Shown here: positions 1 to 11,414 of the stretch, one piece after another
Layout: every line of letters starts with the position of its first letter
How positions within the stretch are numbered: position 1 is the first letter of the stretch
Program-made: the position numbers and the translations under genes
The notes under the pieces: model-generated
Seen by the model: only the letters and a program-made list of their open reading frames with translations
Told to the model about the DNA's origin: nothing
The model's database searches: none
DNA from: Opeltia flavorubescens
Taxonomy: Eukaryota > Ascomycota > Lecanoromycetes > Teloschistales > Teloschistaceae
Direction of reading: 5' to 3'
Length of the DNA: 64,000 nucleotides
NCBI GenBank assembly: GCA_000442125.1
Contig: KE546980.1
Location: 682,001-746,000 of the forward strand

Positions 1-3000
1 TATATCAATTTCATTGACCGCTCCGGCTGTTAGCATTGCTTACTTTTCGCTTTCGTGGAGGCCTTATTTCTTTCTCCCAAGAATAGTACTGGAGGGGCTT
101 TAGCAGTCCTTGAAGCATCAAAATGCAATATTTGGGTCAAACCTTGCGAGCAGCCTCGTCTTCCTTTGGTGGAAAGCTTCCTACAGAATCGTCCAATGAA
201 TGTTCTGGATCTCCCTACAATCGACGACCTTCTCGACGCTGAAACCGCCGAACCGTTCCCATACACCAAGACGTTCGATGAAGTTATCCAGGACCCATTC
301 TGCATTCTGCACACGTCTGGAAGCACTGGAGTACCGAAGCCTATCTCATGGTCTCACGGTCTAGTCGGTACGATGGATGCAGTGCAGCTGCTTCCGCCGA
401 CCGAGGGCGACGATGGGTTGGCCCCATGGACATCGCTATNGACGGAAGGCGATAGACTGTACTCGGCGTTTCCTATGAGCCACGTGCGTATACCGTACCC
501 AACGGTCCTGGAAAGCCAGTGACTAACCGCATGAGGGCTTCGGTATACAGGGTGCTGGTGTTATTATGGACATCCTTTTGCCTTCCCTTCTCGGTTTGCA
601 CTGTATATTGGGACCTGCAGGTGTTATACCCAACATGAATCTTGTGGAGAATCTTGCAGAACATGGGAAAATTGATATCTGGAGTCTGGTTCCATCGCTC
701 GTTGATGAGCTGGGCGAGGACCCTGATATCTTGGCAAAATTCAAGCCGTCGAAGTTTATCTGTGCATCTGGTGGTACGCAAGATCTTTTCCTTACTCCAC
801 GCTTTACGATAATGGCACTAATTTCCTTGCATTAAAGGTCCCGTCAGTCCAATCAGCGCAGGCAAAGTGAACGACGTAGTCAGAGTTCTCAACTTGACAG
901 GTACGACAGAGGGTCTGTTCATAGGTAACCTTGTGGTAGAGAGAGAAGACTGGCTTTGGTTCGCCTTTCATCCCTTCTCCGGCTTCGAATTCAAAGAGAC
1001 AGAACCCGGTGTATATGAACATTGGGTGCACCGCAATGAGCACTGGCCATTATTTCAGGGCATTTTCCATACGTTTCCGACCGAGCAATCCATCAATTTC
1101 AAAGACTTATATGTCAAGCATCCTACCAAGCCAAATCTTTGGGCCTTCAGGGGAAGAAGCGATGATACGGTCGTCTTGTCCAACGGCTATAAGATATCTC
1201 CTTTAGAAACAGAGGCTTTTATTACTACAAACCCAACAATCAACGGCTGCTTGATAGTGAGTCAGCCCGTCCATATTCTCCCCAAGTCCAATCAAAGCAG
1301 CGCCCCCATAGCCAAAGTATTAACACTCCACAGATTGGGACTGGGAAACCTCAAGCAGGCCTACTCATTGAATTGAAAGACCCGTCATCTCGAAGCGATG
1401 AGCTCTTTGACAGCATATGGTCAACAGTAGAACAAGCCAACGCACTGTCTGTACATAGGAACCAGTTGCTGAAGGACTACATTACCTTTGCGGAGCCAGA
1501 CAAGCCCTTTGTCCGCACCGACAAGGGAACAGTGAAAAGACATGCCACCTTAGCACTATACGCCAATTACATTGACCGTTTCTATAGCTCACGAGATGAA
1601 GACTTGGATGTCGTCACGATTGATTCAAGCTCGGTTGCGTCAATCATCGATTCCATTCGCCACATTCTCGGCTCTTTATTGCCTGCGATTTACGAAGCTT
1701 CACCGGATACCGATGTCTTTAGTCTCGGGCTCGATTCTCTCCTTGTTTTTCGGGCTGTCAAGACTATTCGAGCTGCTATGGGGATCAAGGATCAGCTCGC
1801 TCCTCGTCACCTTTATGCAAATCCTACCCTCAATAAGTTCTCAGCCGTTCTTGTACGATTAGCGGCAGAGGCGAGAACGACAGGCGAAAAGGCTTCAGAC
1901 AACTTCGCTGATAACGAATCGGCCAAGATGAGAAGCATGATAGACAAGCACAAGGCGCGGCTATCATTCAAGTTGAACCCATTTGACTACGTGAACCCCA
2001 ATCACTACATGGGATTGAACTTTTTTTTTGCTCTTCGTAAAGGTGTGAATTTTGAACAAGCGTTTGCGAATCTACGAGAGGGTCTCCATCGCACAATGCA
2101 ACTTATTCCGGCACTCGATGGCAAAATGATGGTCTGCTCGGACCAAGAAATGGGCTATAAGAAAGGCGACCTTCGCCTCACGATTCCCCCTCTCTCATCA
2201 TCGGTCTCGGATAGCAATCGCACGGGGTCTTCTTCCATGGAACCGAGGCAGCTACTTTATAAGGACTTGTCTCATGTTCTCCCGCCGTTCGAGGAGCTGC
2301 GAGATGCCGGGTTCGTGCCCTCCGCATTCAAGGACGAACTTGTCCTTCCCGAAAATACGTTCCCGCCACTGCCCGCTGACATCCTCGTCGCACAAGCCAA
2401 CTTCGTCGAGGGCGGTTGTATCCTCGCCACAAACTTCCACCACTGCTGCCTTGACGGCATCGGCGTCATGGTTGCTCTCAAGGTATGGGCTGAAAGCTGC
2501 AGGTACCTTCAAGGCGATTCGTCGGCAACATGTAGCTGGTTAGATCCGGAGAGCTTCAATCACAGCTTGCCGGAAATTTTGTACGAACAAGAGGGATATG
2601 CTCGACCGACTCAGGAGGTAGATCCTGGTGTGTGGGGCTTTCTACCATTTTTACCCCCAGAGGAAGGCTTTGCAAACGGCGCAAACGGCGCAAACGGCAC
2701 AATCGAGATTGAGAAGTCTCCCCTGTCAACCAAAAAGGCTCTGCCCACACCACCAATGTTCCCCCACAGATTCGTCTGGCCGCCCCCTCCCGTTCAGGAT
2801 GGCCTCAGCACCACCATGTTCTTAATCGCCCCCGAGAACGTGCAGAAACTTAAAGAAGAAGTAATTGCTGACCCTGAAGCCAAGGGGGTTATTACATCAA
2901 TTAGCGACATCGTGCAAGCATTTTTCTGGCGCTCTGCAATCAAGGCACGATACCGTGTGGCTAGAGAGCTCCGAGGGGAGCATTTCGGACCCGACGAATT

Positions 3001-3532
3001 ATCGGTTCTAGAGTTACCTGTTGATAGCCGGCCATACTTCTCCTCGATGTTGCCATCATCGTATATGGGCAGTATGCTCATACTCAATCGACCTAACATG
3101 CCGGTTGAGACACTCTGCTCGCCAGAAACCAGCATTGGACGCGTCGCATATCTCCTCCGTGAAGCCGCCGCGCGTATCACACCTTCACTAGTTCATGATG
3201 CGTTCACGCTTCTACAGTCATTGCCAGATTACAGCAGGTTCACCACAGCCTGCATGGGTCTTGCTGGAATGCACGCCATGATATCCAATTTGATGCTGTT
3301 TCAGACAAGCGAGGTTTCCTTTGGTGATGGATTCTTCGCCGACGGAGGTACTCCTCAGGCCATGCGACCACAAGTTGAACGGGGTAATAGGCGATTTCGA
3401 TTTTTAGTCATTCATCCGATGAAGAACGATGGGGGTATTGAGCTGGTACTAGGTACAAATCCGGAAGAGCTGGAAATGTTGAAAGGGGACGCAGAATTCA
3501 CCGAGTATGCGAAGCTAATAGATAGGTGCTAA
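1..3532 (+). CDS. NRPS-like enzyme: adenylation, thiolation, BAHD-type acyltransferase (5' partial)
   Basis: The predicted protein activates a carboxylic acid as an acyl-adenylate, loads it on a phosphopantetheine arm and passes it to a C-terminal acyltransferase. Visible exons are about 34-483, 551-773, 838-1256 and 1334-3532; each join restores the reading frame. Core A3 (HTSGSTGVPKP) is at 307-339. The A10-like DKGTVKR, near 1519-1539, is typical of NRPS-like rather than amino-acid A domains. The thiolation motif GLDSLL has its Ser codon at 1736-1738. The C-terminal domain has HHCCLDG (HXXXD, His 2441-2443, Asp 2453-2455) and a late SFGDG/ADGG region like the DFGWG loop of fungal BAHD enzymes (Tri3-like, PF02458). 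There is no condensation, reductase or thioesterase domain. A linker carries a 9-bp tandem repeat. One N at 440 leaves a residue undefined. The start lies outside the window, and the 34 boundary is tentative because an in-frame TAG at 31-33 needs an intron. The substrate cannot be inferred. Confidence 0.85.
2672..2698 (+). repeat. Three tandem 9-bp units in the NRPS-like CDS
   Basis: Three perfect copies of GCAAACGGC lie head to tail and encode an Ala-Asn-Gly repeat. They sit in the variable linker of the acyltransferase domain. The unit length keeps the frame, so copy number could vary between strains without breaking the protein. Confidence 0.9.
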
Positions 3533-3840
3533 GCAGAGTAGCTCTCAATACTCGTTGCTTATTGGTTCCTGTTCATCGCGCGGTTCCGGGGCACGTTCCC
3601 ATAGGTTGTACGCTGAGTGGTTGTAGGACAGCAAGGATTCGAAGCGTTCCATTGGTTGTTCGTGATGTACGTCGTCCTGTCGTCCAGATGGACTGGGGTC
3701 GAAGTAAGCTCGGCAGAATAATCCGGGGGCGGCATCCGGCCCGAAGCACGGTCGAAGGTGATCTGCGCTAATGTAGCTGACTGCATGGCATGCAGGGATG
3801 AGGGAAGCGCTGAGGTTGAGAGACAATATCACCTGGAGTC

Positions 3841-4003
3841 TGACCAATCATAACAACCTCAATCCTTCTCATATCGTTCCCGTCTGCATCTGCAGGCGAG
3901 GCGTTGCTTAAACAGCCTCAAACCTGCTCACGCTATCACTTCACACTATTCATGTGCAAGGTTAGCGCATGATTGACCAATTATAATGACCTCAAACCTT
4001 CTC
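3841..4003. repeat. 30-bp imperfect direct repeat with a third partial copy
   Basis: Positions 3841-3870 and 3974-4003 match at 26 of 30 bases by eye; both begin TGACCAAT and end CCTTCTC. The last 14 bases (CCTCAAACCT.CTC type) occur a third time at 3916-3929. The copies lie 556-718 bp before the start codon of the siderophore transporter, so they are candidate regulatory elements rather than coding sequence. Confidence 0.7.
3844..3863 (+). promoter_or_regulatory. Candidate CCAAT-binding complex/HapX iron-response element
   Basis: CCAAT is followed by exactly 12 bases and then AAT, which fits the CSAAT-N12-RWT form described for the Aspergillus CBC:HapX complex. It lies about 715 bp before the siderophore transporter ATG. 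The sister repeat copy has CCAAT, 12 bases and AAA, so it misses the last position. The motif is short and could occur by chance; its place before an iron-uptake gene is what makes it worth listing. Confidence 0.35.
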
Positions 4004-4558
4004 GGTAGCATGTGTGAAATGCCTTCGATTTTCTTAACGGTCTCGAGCCTCGAGAATCATGACTCGCCTACAGCGTTGATGCCACAGACACGATTTCCTT
4101 TCACCATACCACCCGAGTGTTGATGACAAAAGGGTGGCAAAGTATTTGGTCACCACGGACGGACACGGAGTAAATGCATCGTTATGGGTCGTGATGGACA
4201 TTGATGTTTTTTCTATCATGATACCATGAGTGGTCTAGACGTCAAATGGTGTATCGATCGTCTTGTGGCATTGGTCGTAATGCAAGTCGTGCGCCTAGGA
4301 CATGTGCATCACAATCGCTACGGCAACGTTCATATGTAGAAAGATCTGTATACATTCAATGGACTCCTTGTACAGGGGCAATGAAACTTTCCTCTTTCAC
4401 ATGGTCAATCAATTATTTCTTTGATACGCAATGAAACTTCTGGCTGATTCATAAATCATAAATGATGAACCTATCATTCCACATCAACCCTTTAACCATT
4501 GCTTCCCTTCTACTTTCTCCCAGCAGCTCTTTTCTCCTCCCTCCGGTAACAGTCCAAA

Positions 4559-6301
4559 ATGACATCGCACGCTGATGCTTGTGATGCAAAGGAGCCCGGC
4601 ATAGTCGACGAGCTGGATTTTCCTGCGCCCGCAGACCCTAATTTCGACAGCGATGTGTCCATCGGAGATTCTCATGCCCAACCCGGTGTTCAGAACATCG
4701 AGGCCGTGACAGTGGCATGGACGACCACCGCTCTTATCTTTGCCTATGCCATGATCTGGCTCACCTACTTCGTCGAGGGTATGCTGTCCGGCACCACAGC
4801 TGCCCTTACTCCCTACGTCACCTCTGCCTTCGCGGAGCACTCGCTCACACCGACCGTCGGTATCTTGAGCAGTGTCATCGGCGGTGTTACCAATCTCACC
4901 CTCGCCAAGATTCTGGATGTCTTTGGCCGGCCTCACGGATATCTTTTCTGCGTTTGCCTTGCAACGGTCGGGCTGGTTATGATGGCTGCATGCAACAATG
5001 TCGAAGCTTATGCTGCCGCCCAAGTCTTCTACACGGTTGGAAACAATGGTCTACAGTACAGCCTTAGCGTCTTTGTCGCCGATACATCCTCGCTGCGCAA
5101 CCGAGGTCTGATGCAGGCCTTTGCCTATTCTCCGAATCTGATCACCTGCTGGTTAGCTGGACCGATCTCCTCGGGCTACCTTAAAGGAGCTGGCTGGCGT
5201 TGGTGCTTTGGAACCTTCACCATCCTCGTGCCAGCCATAACCGTACCTCTTTTCGGGCTGATGGTGTATAATTACTTGAAGGCCAAGAAGCGAGGCCTTG
5301 TCCGGAAGCACGAGACTCAACGCACAGCCTTGCAGTCCTTTTCCTACTACTGCCGCGAATTTGATGCTCTTGGCCTCATTTTGCTATCCGCCGGCGTCGC
5401 TCTTTTTCTCCTACCATTCAATCTTTACACCTCGCAAGCGAAAGAATGGCGTTCTTCTCTTATTATCTGCCTGCTGGTCTTCGGCATCCTTCTTATGGTT
5501 CTTTTCGCTATATGGGAGAGATTCGTTGCCCCTGTCACGTTCATTCCCTATTCTCTCCTCCTGGATCGGACGGTCTTGGGCGCTTGCATCCTTTCTGCCA
5601 CCCTCTTTTTCAGTTTCGCCTGCTGGAACAGCTATTTCAGCTCGTTCCTGCAAGTGGTGAATAACCTGGACGTTAGCCATGCTAGCTATGTCGTCCAGAT
5701 TTACCCTGTAGGCTCCGTCCTGAGCTCTCTCGCCGTAGGCTTGCTGATACACTATACTGGACGCTACAAACTGGTCTGCCTCTATTTTGGAATTCCGTTG
5801 AGTATACTCGGGCTGGGCCTGATGATCAAATTCCGCCACCCAGACGGTAATGTTGGCTATATTGTCATGTGCATGATTTTTATTTCTTTCGCTGCCGGTA
5901 CGATTATCATCTGCGATGAGATCGCTATCATGGCTGCCGCTTCACATCAGCATATTGCTGTCGTTCTGGCCGTGTTAGGAATGTTCGGAAACATCGGTGG
6001 CGCCATTGGCTCGACGGTTGCTGCTGCTATCTGGCAAGACGTCTTCCCAAAAAAGCTCACCCACTACCTTCCTCCTATAGAGCTTCCCAACCTACCAATC
6101 ATATATGCAGACCTTAAGACGCAGCTATCGTATGCGGTGGGCTCACCAGCTCGTATCGCGATTCAACATGCCTACAGAGACGCGCAGATGGATATGTTGA
6201 TTGCCGGTACCGCTGCTTGGGCCGTGGGTATGGTAGCCGTGTTCATATGGCGAGATATCAATGTTATTGGCATCAAGCAGACCAAAGGTCATGTGGTTTA
6301 A
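4559..6301 (+). CDS. Siderophore-iron transporter, MFS superfamily (SIT/ARN family)
   Basis: This 580-aa intronless gene encodes a proton-coupled importer of ferric siderophores in the plasma or vesicle membrane. A hydrophilic N-terminus of about 50 residues is followed by about 14 hydrophobic segments, as expected for the SIT branch rather than 12-TM MFS proteins. Family-like stretches include WLTYFVEGMLSG in the first helix, LAKILDVFGRP in the loop 2-3 region, NNGLQYSLSVFVADTSSLRNR, and SSGYLKGAGWRW. The C-terminus carries the extracellular-loop/last-helix region ending with a short basic tail. The ATG follows a pyrimidine-rich leader and no other in-frame ATG lies close upstream. It lies 1.0 kb downstream of the NRPS-like gene on the same strand, so it may take up a product or a xenosiderophore. 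The ligand is unknown. Confidence 0.93.
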   Translation: MTSHADACDAKEPGIVDELDFPAPADPNFDSDVSIGDSHAQPGVQNIEAVTVAWTTTALIFAYAMIWLTYFVEGMLSGTTAALTPYVTSAFAEHSLTPTVGILSSVIGGVTNLTLAKILDVFGRPHGYLFCVCLATVGLVMMAACNNVEAYAAAQVFYTVGNNGLQYSLSVFVADTSSLRNRGLMQAFAYSPNLITCWLAGPISSGYLKGAGWRWCFGTFTILVPAITVPLFGLMVYNYLKAKKRGLVRKHETQRTALQSFSYYCREFDALGLILLSAGVALFLLPFNLYTSQAKEWRSSLIICLLVFGILLMVLFAIWERFVAPVTFIPYSLLLDRTVLGACILSATLFFSFACWNSYFSSFLQVVNNLDVSHASYVVQIYPVGSVLSSLAVGLLIHYTGRYKLVCLYFGIPLSILGLGLMIKFRHPDGNVGYIVMCMIFISFAAGTIIICDEIAIMAAASHQHIAVVLAVLGMFGNIGGAIGSTVAAAIWQDVFPKKLTHYLPPIELPNLPIIYADLKTQLSYAVGSPARIAIQHAYRDAQMDMLIAGTAAWAVGMVAVFIWRDINVIGIKQTKGHVV

Positions 6302-7014
6302 TAGTACAATAGGCCAAGGCAACCTTCGATATATGATTGTCACCATCAGAAATTCCAGGCCCAAACCTTTAGGTATATCGGTATGGGAAGGACCATAGTG
6401 CATAACAACGGTCATCCTTTCAAAACAAAAAAGGGATGAACGCAGTCATATCTCCCCTGAATTTGACGGTTGGTGACAAAAGTCTTATCGATTGGGGATT
6501 ATTTGTAGCTTGGCGGCCATTACCTTACGCCTGGTGACGCCGAGAGGAATCCATGACAGGTTGGCATAGGATAGGAAAACGAACAGCATGAACCACTGGA
6601 TAAATACGTTCAGATTGAGTGCTTTCAAGTAGTATGAAAACCGTCGCCTCGATTGCAAGGTACAATTAATTATTCCGTACTCTATTTCAGAGTCCAGGCC
6701 TCGGAACCGACATGACGACTTAGCGCCATTGAATTTCCGTTTTGACCGATAGGGCTGAAGCACGCGTAGAGCAAAGCAACGAAATTCTGCCTAATGCGCC
6801 AAACCGTTGATCCTTTCAAATGGCAAACTTCTCAATACAATCACTAAAATCCATCTACCTAACTCATTCATTTATTTGTAATGAACAGAACATATCTTCC
6901 TGGCTGATCTGACATATCAACATTTACTTGGATCTTCTTGCCCGTCAAGAACTCAAACATTCGCGACAGGAGGAAAGTCACCCTTCTGCTGGGGTCGAGC
7001 AGATAGCCGTTTCC
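6302..7014. other. Intergenic region upstream of nse4
   Basis: I see no gene here. It should hold the 3' UTR of the siderophore transporter and the promoter of nse4. The frame of nse4 is open upstream of 7015 but has no ATG there. Confidence 0.7.
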
Positions 7015-8590
7015 ATGGCGCGCCTGGCTCATCTACCTGCATCAGATGACGATGAGTATGATGGAGGTGCCGCCCAAACCTCTCACCAACGAGACTCTCG
7101 ACGCGTCACTGGGATCACTTCTCTCTCACCCTCTCCGGCAGCATCATTTTCATCGGACAAAGAGAATTATACCTCAGGAACACGTACTTCACGTTCAGTC
7201 AATGCTGTTACCAAGGCCATGCTGCCACCGAGAACTCCTGCGCTTGGTCCGGACGAGGGTGGAACTCCTAGAGCTGCCAAAAGACGCAGACTAGGCGAGC
7301 GCGGTGTGCCGAACGCCAGTCAAGTTGCGCACGAGACAGAACTGGAAAAATTAGGACACAGCCAATACTATGATCCGAATCAGAGCATGGCCGAACGCCG
7401 CGCCGTTCGAAAGGGCATCCGAGATCTGTCCAAGGAACTTACAGGTACGCCGAAATGCGCTCTTCGGAGAACTGATGACTGACATTGCTTATAGACTCCC
7501 GCGCTGAATTTCTGACTCCATCATCGAATGGTCTTGTCCGAACCATTGAAAAAGCAAACGAGATCTTCAACACCGTTCGGCAAACATCTGATGCAACGCT
7601 TGACTCCCGCTTGCTGGTGTCAACGGCTGATCTTTCAGCCAAACGGACCACTCAACTGAATTTAGGTGACAATTCGCAGGGAATTGATATTGATGATTTC
7701 GTCGGTAAATGCATCACTTTTATGCGCAGGGGTCCAAACGATGCTGCAGAAAGAACGCAAAACACATCCACTGCCACCCAAAGAAGAAGAAGACGAGATT
7801 CAGACGATGAGGACAGCTCCGCAGATCAAGGGTTCGATGAGGGCGATGAATTTGATTGGGCCTGGCTTGGCAGACGTGCCTGTTTCCCCTACAATGTACG
7901 ACCTCCGATGCCCAGTTTCCTCCTTGGACCTCTGGCAGTTCAGAAGAAAATCCGAAAACAGGTTCAGCGGCGAGAGAGGCAGCAAAAGCGTGACCCTAGA
8001 GATGTAATCAGACCAGAGGAGATCAAAGTTCGAGACCTCGAGCAGGTAGAGAACTCGAATCTAAGTACCCTGTGTAAGAACATCCACACTCTCCTGAGAG
8101 AAAAAACCTGGGAAGGCCAATCTGCATTGAATGAGGTCAACATAGCCGAAGGCTCAGAGGAAGAGTATACCGCGGTAGCGAGAAGGCACGGATTGGCAGA
8201 AAATGGTCAGATGAGCTTTTTCCCGTTTGTCATAAACCCCAGGTCGTTCGGCCAGACGGTGGAAAACCTCTTCTATGTCAGTTTTCTCATCAGAGACGGC
8301 GACGTCGAGGTCGGGCAGGATGACGATACCTTGCCAACGTTGAGTAAGTTTCTCTGTCATTGTCTTCCCTTCCTCGTCGAGACCAAAGGCTAACAGATGT
8401 GGTAGTCCCCCTTGAGCGCAAGTCAAGAGATGAGCAGGCTGCAGGGGCCCAGAAGCATCAAGCAGTTTTCCACCTCGACTTCGAGATCTGGGAAGATCTT
8501 GTCGAAGCTTTTCAAATCAAAGAGGGCGTGATACCGCATCGCGAGTCTGAGGAACAACCTCAGGTCACGTCATCAGGATGGTACACATAA
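7015..8590 (+). CDS. nse4: Nse4, kleisin subunit of the Smc5/6 complex
   Basis: Nse4 bridges the Smc5 and Smc6 heads and binds Nse1/Nse3 in nuclear DNA repair. Exons 7015-7444, 7495-8343 and 8397-8590 give 490 aa; both introns (50 and 53 bp) keep the phase. After an acidic, disordered N-terminus, the family region begins near residue 120 with HSQYYDPNQSMAERRAVRKG, then the Smc-binding helices (GLVRTIEKANEIFNTVRQTS). The C-terminal winged-helix region contains SFFPFVINPRSFGQTVENLF and FLIRDGDVEV. The last exon ends with HQAVFHLDFEIWEDLVEAF and IPHR, as in fungal orthologues. The start is the first ATG of the frame. The second intron could also end at 8404, which would drop three residues. Confidence 0.93.
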
Positions 8591-9457
8591 TCTCTCGGAC
8601 TTTTCAGGCGGCCATCAAACGTCATGAGCTATTTGGTCGGTCAATGGCGCGCAGATTTCATGTGCATACCTTCCTGCGGCGTTGATCTGGCTTGGAATAT
8701 TCTTGCTCGTGCAGCCGGTTTAGCGTGGCTTTCACATCTTCGGCAGCGTGAAGTTCCTACAATTAGCTTGCTAGATACCCAATTCTATATGCTCTTTGCT
8801 ACCTTCATCCAGGCACGACTATCTAGGCGAGATTCAACGTATTCTCTCTTCATCTCTTCATGATGTACCTATTACTGCACCTAGCTATCAGTGTTTTCTC
8901 AATTAACCTTGTATGTGCAATGCTACATAGCCGGTAATGCCAATTCAGTCTCTCGCCGTCGATGAATATGTATTCATGATATGAGATCCATAATAGTTAG
9001 TGCCGTTGGACCGCCTTGTGTCGTGTTCAAAAAGAAAAAAAAGAAGCAAAACAAAAAGAATGAGGAGCCGGAACTATTCAGTACTAATGGGCCTATCATC
9101 GAACATCGATAGTTTCACGTAAGAATTCTGCATATCGAAACTGCGCTTCGTTCACTCGGGATATGCAGATCTTGTATGGTCGTAGGTAGATGGTTTACTA
9201 CAAATTACCTTGCTATGTACTGTTATTGCGTTTCATTGCGTGATCATTAGAGAATTTATCCTGATCTGGCAAAAGAGTAAATCCATAAATCAGGTCTTGT
9301 TTCATTGAACGATTAAAGGGTTGATTCATATATACACGAGCGAAAAGCAGGAGGATTTCCTGCCGCGCTTTTTTTCTTTGACTGATAGTTCATTCGCTTC
9401 CACCGCAAGAACTTGCTTGTCTCCCCTAGGAAGATTTGCACTCGATGTTGCGGGATA
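8591..9457. other. Intergenic region between convergent nse4 and cti6
   Basis: Both flanking genes end here, so this is shared 3' sequence. It contains an A-rich stretch near 9031-9060 and no gene that I can support. Confidence 0.7.
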
Positions 9458-11414
9458 TCACTTTTCACCATATTTACCAAACTCCCCTTGCCATTTCATC
9501 AGTTTTCGCGTCAACGCCTCCATCATTTCTAAGCTGCCTAAATCCTTGAATTGCTCAAAGTCAATATCTGCAGTCAAAGCACCGATGATCTTCCGCTGTC
9601 GCTCCGCCGCTTGCATTTCGTCATCGCCCGTGTTGCCATTTTCTTCCTCGACCTGGGTGACCGGTGCCTTTGCCTTCAGACTATTGGATGGCGAGGCCAG
9701 ATTGGATCCGGGAGCAAGCGGTGCTTCGGCAGCCATCTCTACCTGAGTACGGCTGATGAACTCCAGAATTCCCGCCACACGACGCTTCATCTCGATCATG
9801 GACGTTCTTACGGGATTTATGTGTCGCGACTTGAACGATCTAGCTGTTTCGTGATTGTGGCCATTAACCCTCGGAGAAGCATGGCCTTCTTTCGAGCTGT
9901 GAGAATGTGTTGGAGAGGTAGTATCTTGAGGATTCTTGGGCGTATCTGTTCGATCGCGGTCCCTAGTATATTGGTTCCTACCAACCCGGCCGCGACGCGC
10001 AGGCGGACGACCAGTTTTCTTGTGGTGAAAGCCTTTCTGAGGATTTATCTCTGGTGCTGGGGGTGTTTCTGCAGAAACGTGATCTGCGTCTTTCGAAGAA
10101 GCAGTGCGAGAGACGGGTTCTTCTGACGGATCCGATTCTATACGAAGTCAACGGTGATAATGTAAGACCACATCGGGCCTTACCATCGCCGAATCTTTTC
10201 TCTGCCCTACCTTTCCTTTTACCTGCAGCATCCGGCCGAACCTTCTCTCGCTTCTCGTCCGGCTCCCGAAGCTCTTTAGTGCGATGCTTCCGCGTCGAAA
10301 TACCACGGGTAATCTTTGCTGCTGAAGAGACTCCAGTAGGTGTATCTTCAGTCTCGTCTTCGGCTCTATCTTGTATGACTTGCCGGTCATCTAACGAGGC
10401 CGATGATCCGGATTCAGTTCGTTGCCTTTTCTGATCGTCTTTCCTTCTACGGCGAGCACAAATCATGTCAGCCCATTGAATATCGTGAGCATAGTCGTCA
10501 CTCACTGATCGCTTCCGTCTCGGCTCCGCTTCATTTGACGAGAAGACTCTTCCGTAACCGTGCCTTCTTTCTTGCTTTCCTCAATTGCCCTTCGGAGTTG
10601 CTCGGCTTCGTAGTAAGCAGCATCACGGCTATTCATTGTCGATCGTCGCTTTCCTGTGCCGCCTTCTGGCCTGAGACGAGATGACCGACCTTCTTTTGCC
10701 TTTTCTGTAAGACGTCTTTGTGGTGTAGGACTTTTTGGCGATCGAGGCGGTGAAAACTCTCGAACAGGATGATAAATGGAATGTTTTCGCCTAAATCACG
10801 CTCAGGGTCAGTGGCAGGAGCGTTCAAAGGGTACATCGGCCTCACCCCATTATTGTACTTGTAATTGTATGGAGGTCTTTCCGACATTGTTCGCAGTAAT
10901 ACTCTTCAGGACTGGCGGCCTCGTCCATGATGCCAACGCAGCCGCCGTGCTGCCAGACTTTGCAGGTGTCGCATTGGATGAACATTCCGCCCGTGTCTTC
11001 TTGCAGTGTTGCCAAAGCGGTCGTGTCCTCCGGCTTGCGATTGCTCTTTTCCGTTTTGATGGGCATGCCAGGGTATTCTTGCTGACCACAGACACAGCGA
11101 GTTATCTCTTCCTCGTCTTCCTCGTCGATACCTTCTTCGTCCGGACCTTCATCATTGGGGGCGATATCGGCTTCAATCTTGGGGATGTCTTGACTGCTCC
11201 TTGTCCGACGCACGTGCGACTTATTGGATGTTTCGCAATCATCGGAGGATGGTGATCTTGGTATGACGCTGCTTCGGGGTGGGGAGAGCTTATTGTTCGA
11301 GCGGGATCGACGATCTGCCCTGCCAGATGACACTGAAGATGAGGAAGAATTGGTGTTTTGCGTGGCTGGCTGTGAGTGAGAGGTCTTCGACCGCGAACTC
11401 CTTCGTGGAGACAT
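9458..11414 (-). CDS. cti6: Cti6-like PHD finger protein, Rpd3L histone deacetylase subunit
   Basis: Cti6 is a histone-reader subunit of the Rpd3L/Sin3 deacetylase complex. On the minus strand the exons are 11414-10846, 10790-10506, 10446-10184 and 10137-9458, giving 598 aa with introns of 55, 59, 46 bp that all restore phase. The N-terminus is Ser/Arg-rich and then acidic. A C4HC3 PHD finger spans about residues 107-177: C107, C109, C148, C151, H156, C159, C174, C177, including FIQCDTCKVWQHGGCVG. Downstream are MNSRDAAYYEAEQLRRAIEE, an Arg-rich GRPPARRGRVGRNQYTRDRD block and a helical C-terminus (KRRVAGILEFISRTQVEMA), in the order usual for fungal Cti6. The distance between C109 and C148 is unusually long because of an inserted acidic/basic loop. 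Confidence 0.88.

Larger units (their letters stand above)
3533..4558. other. Intergenic region between NRPS-like gene and siderophore transporter
   Basis: No convincing gene is seen in this 1.0-kb stretch. It is the presumed promoter of the siderophore transporter. It contains the direct repeat and CCAAT element listed separately, and a pyrimidine-rich run just before the ATG at 4559. Confidence 0.7.

Noticed and set aside
4484-5023. 179-codon minus-strand ORF over the siderophore transporter
   Set aside because: It is antisense to a well-supported MFS gene and has no family content.
9551-11255. Long plus-strand ORFs over cti6
   Set aside because: They are shadows of the minus-strand PHD gene, whose exons and domains are clear.
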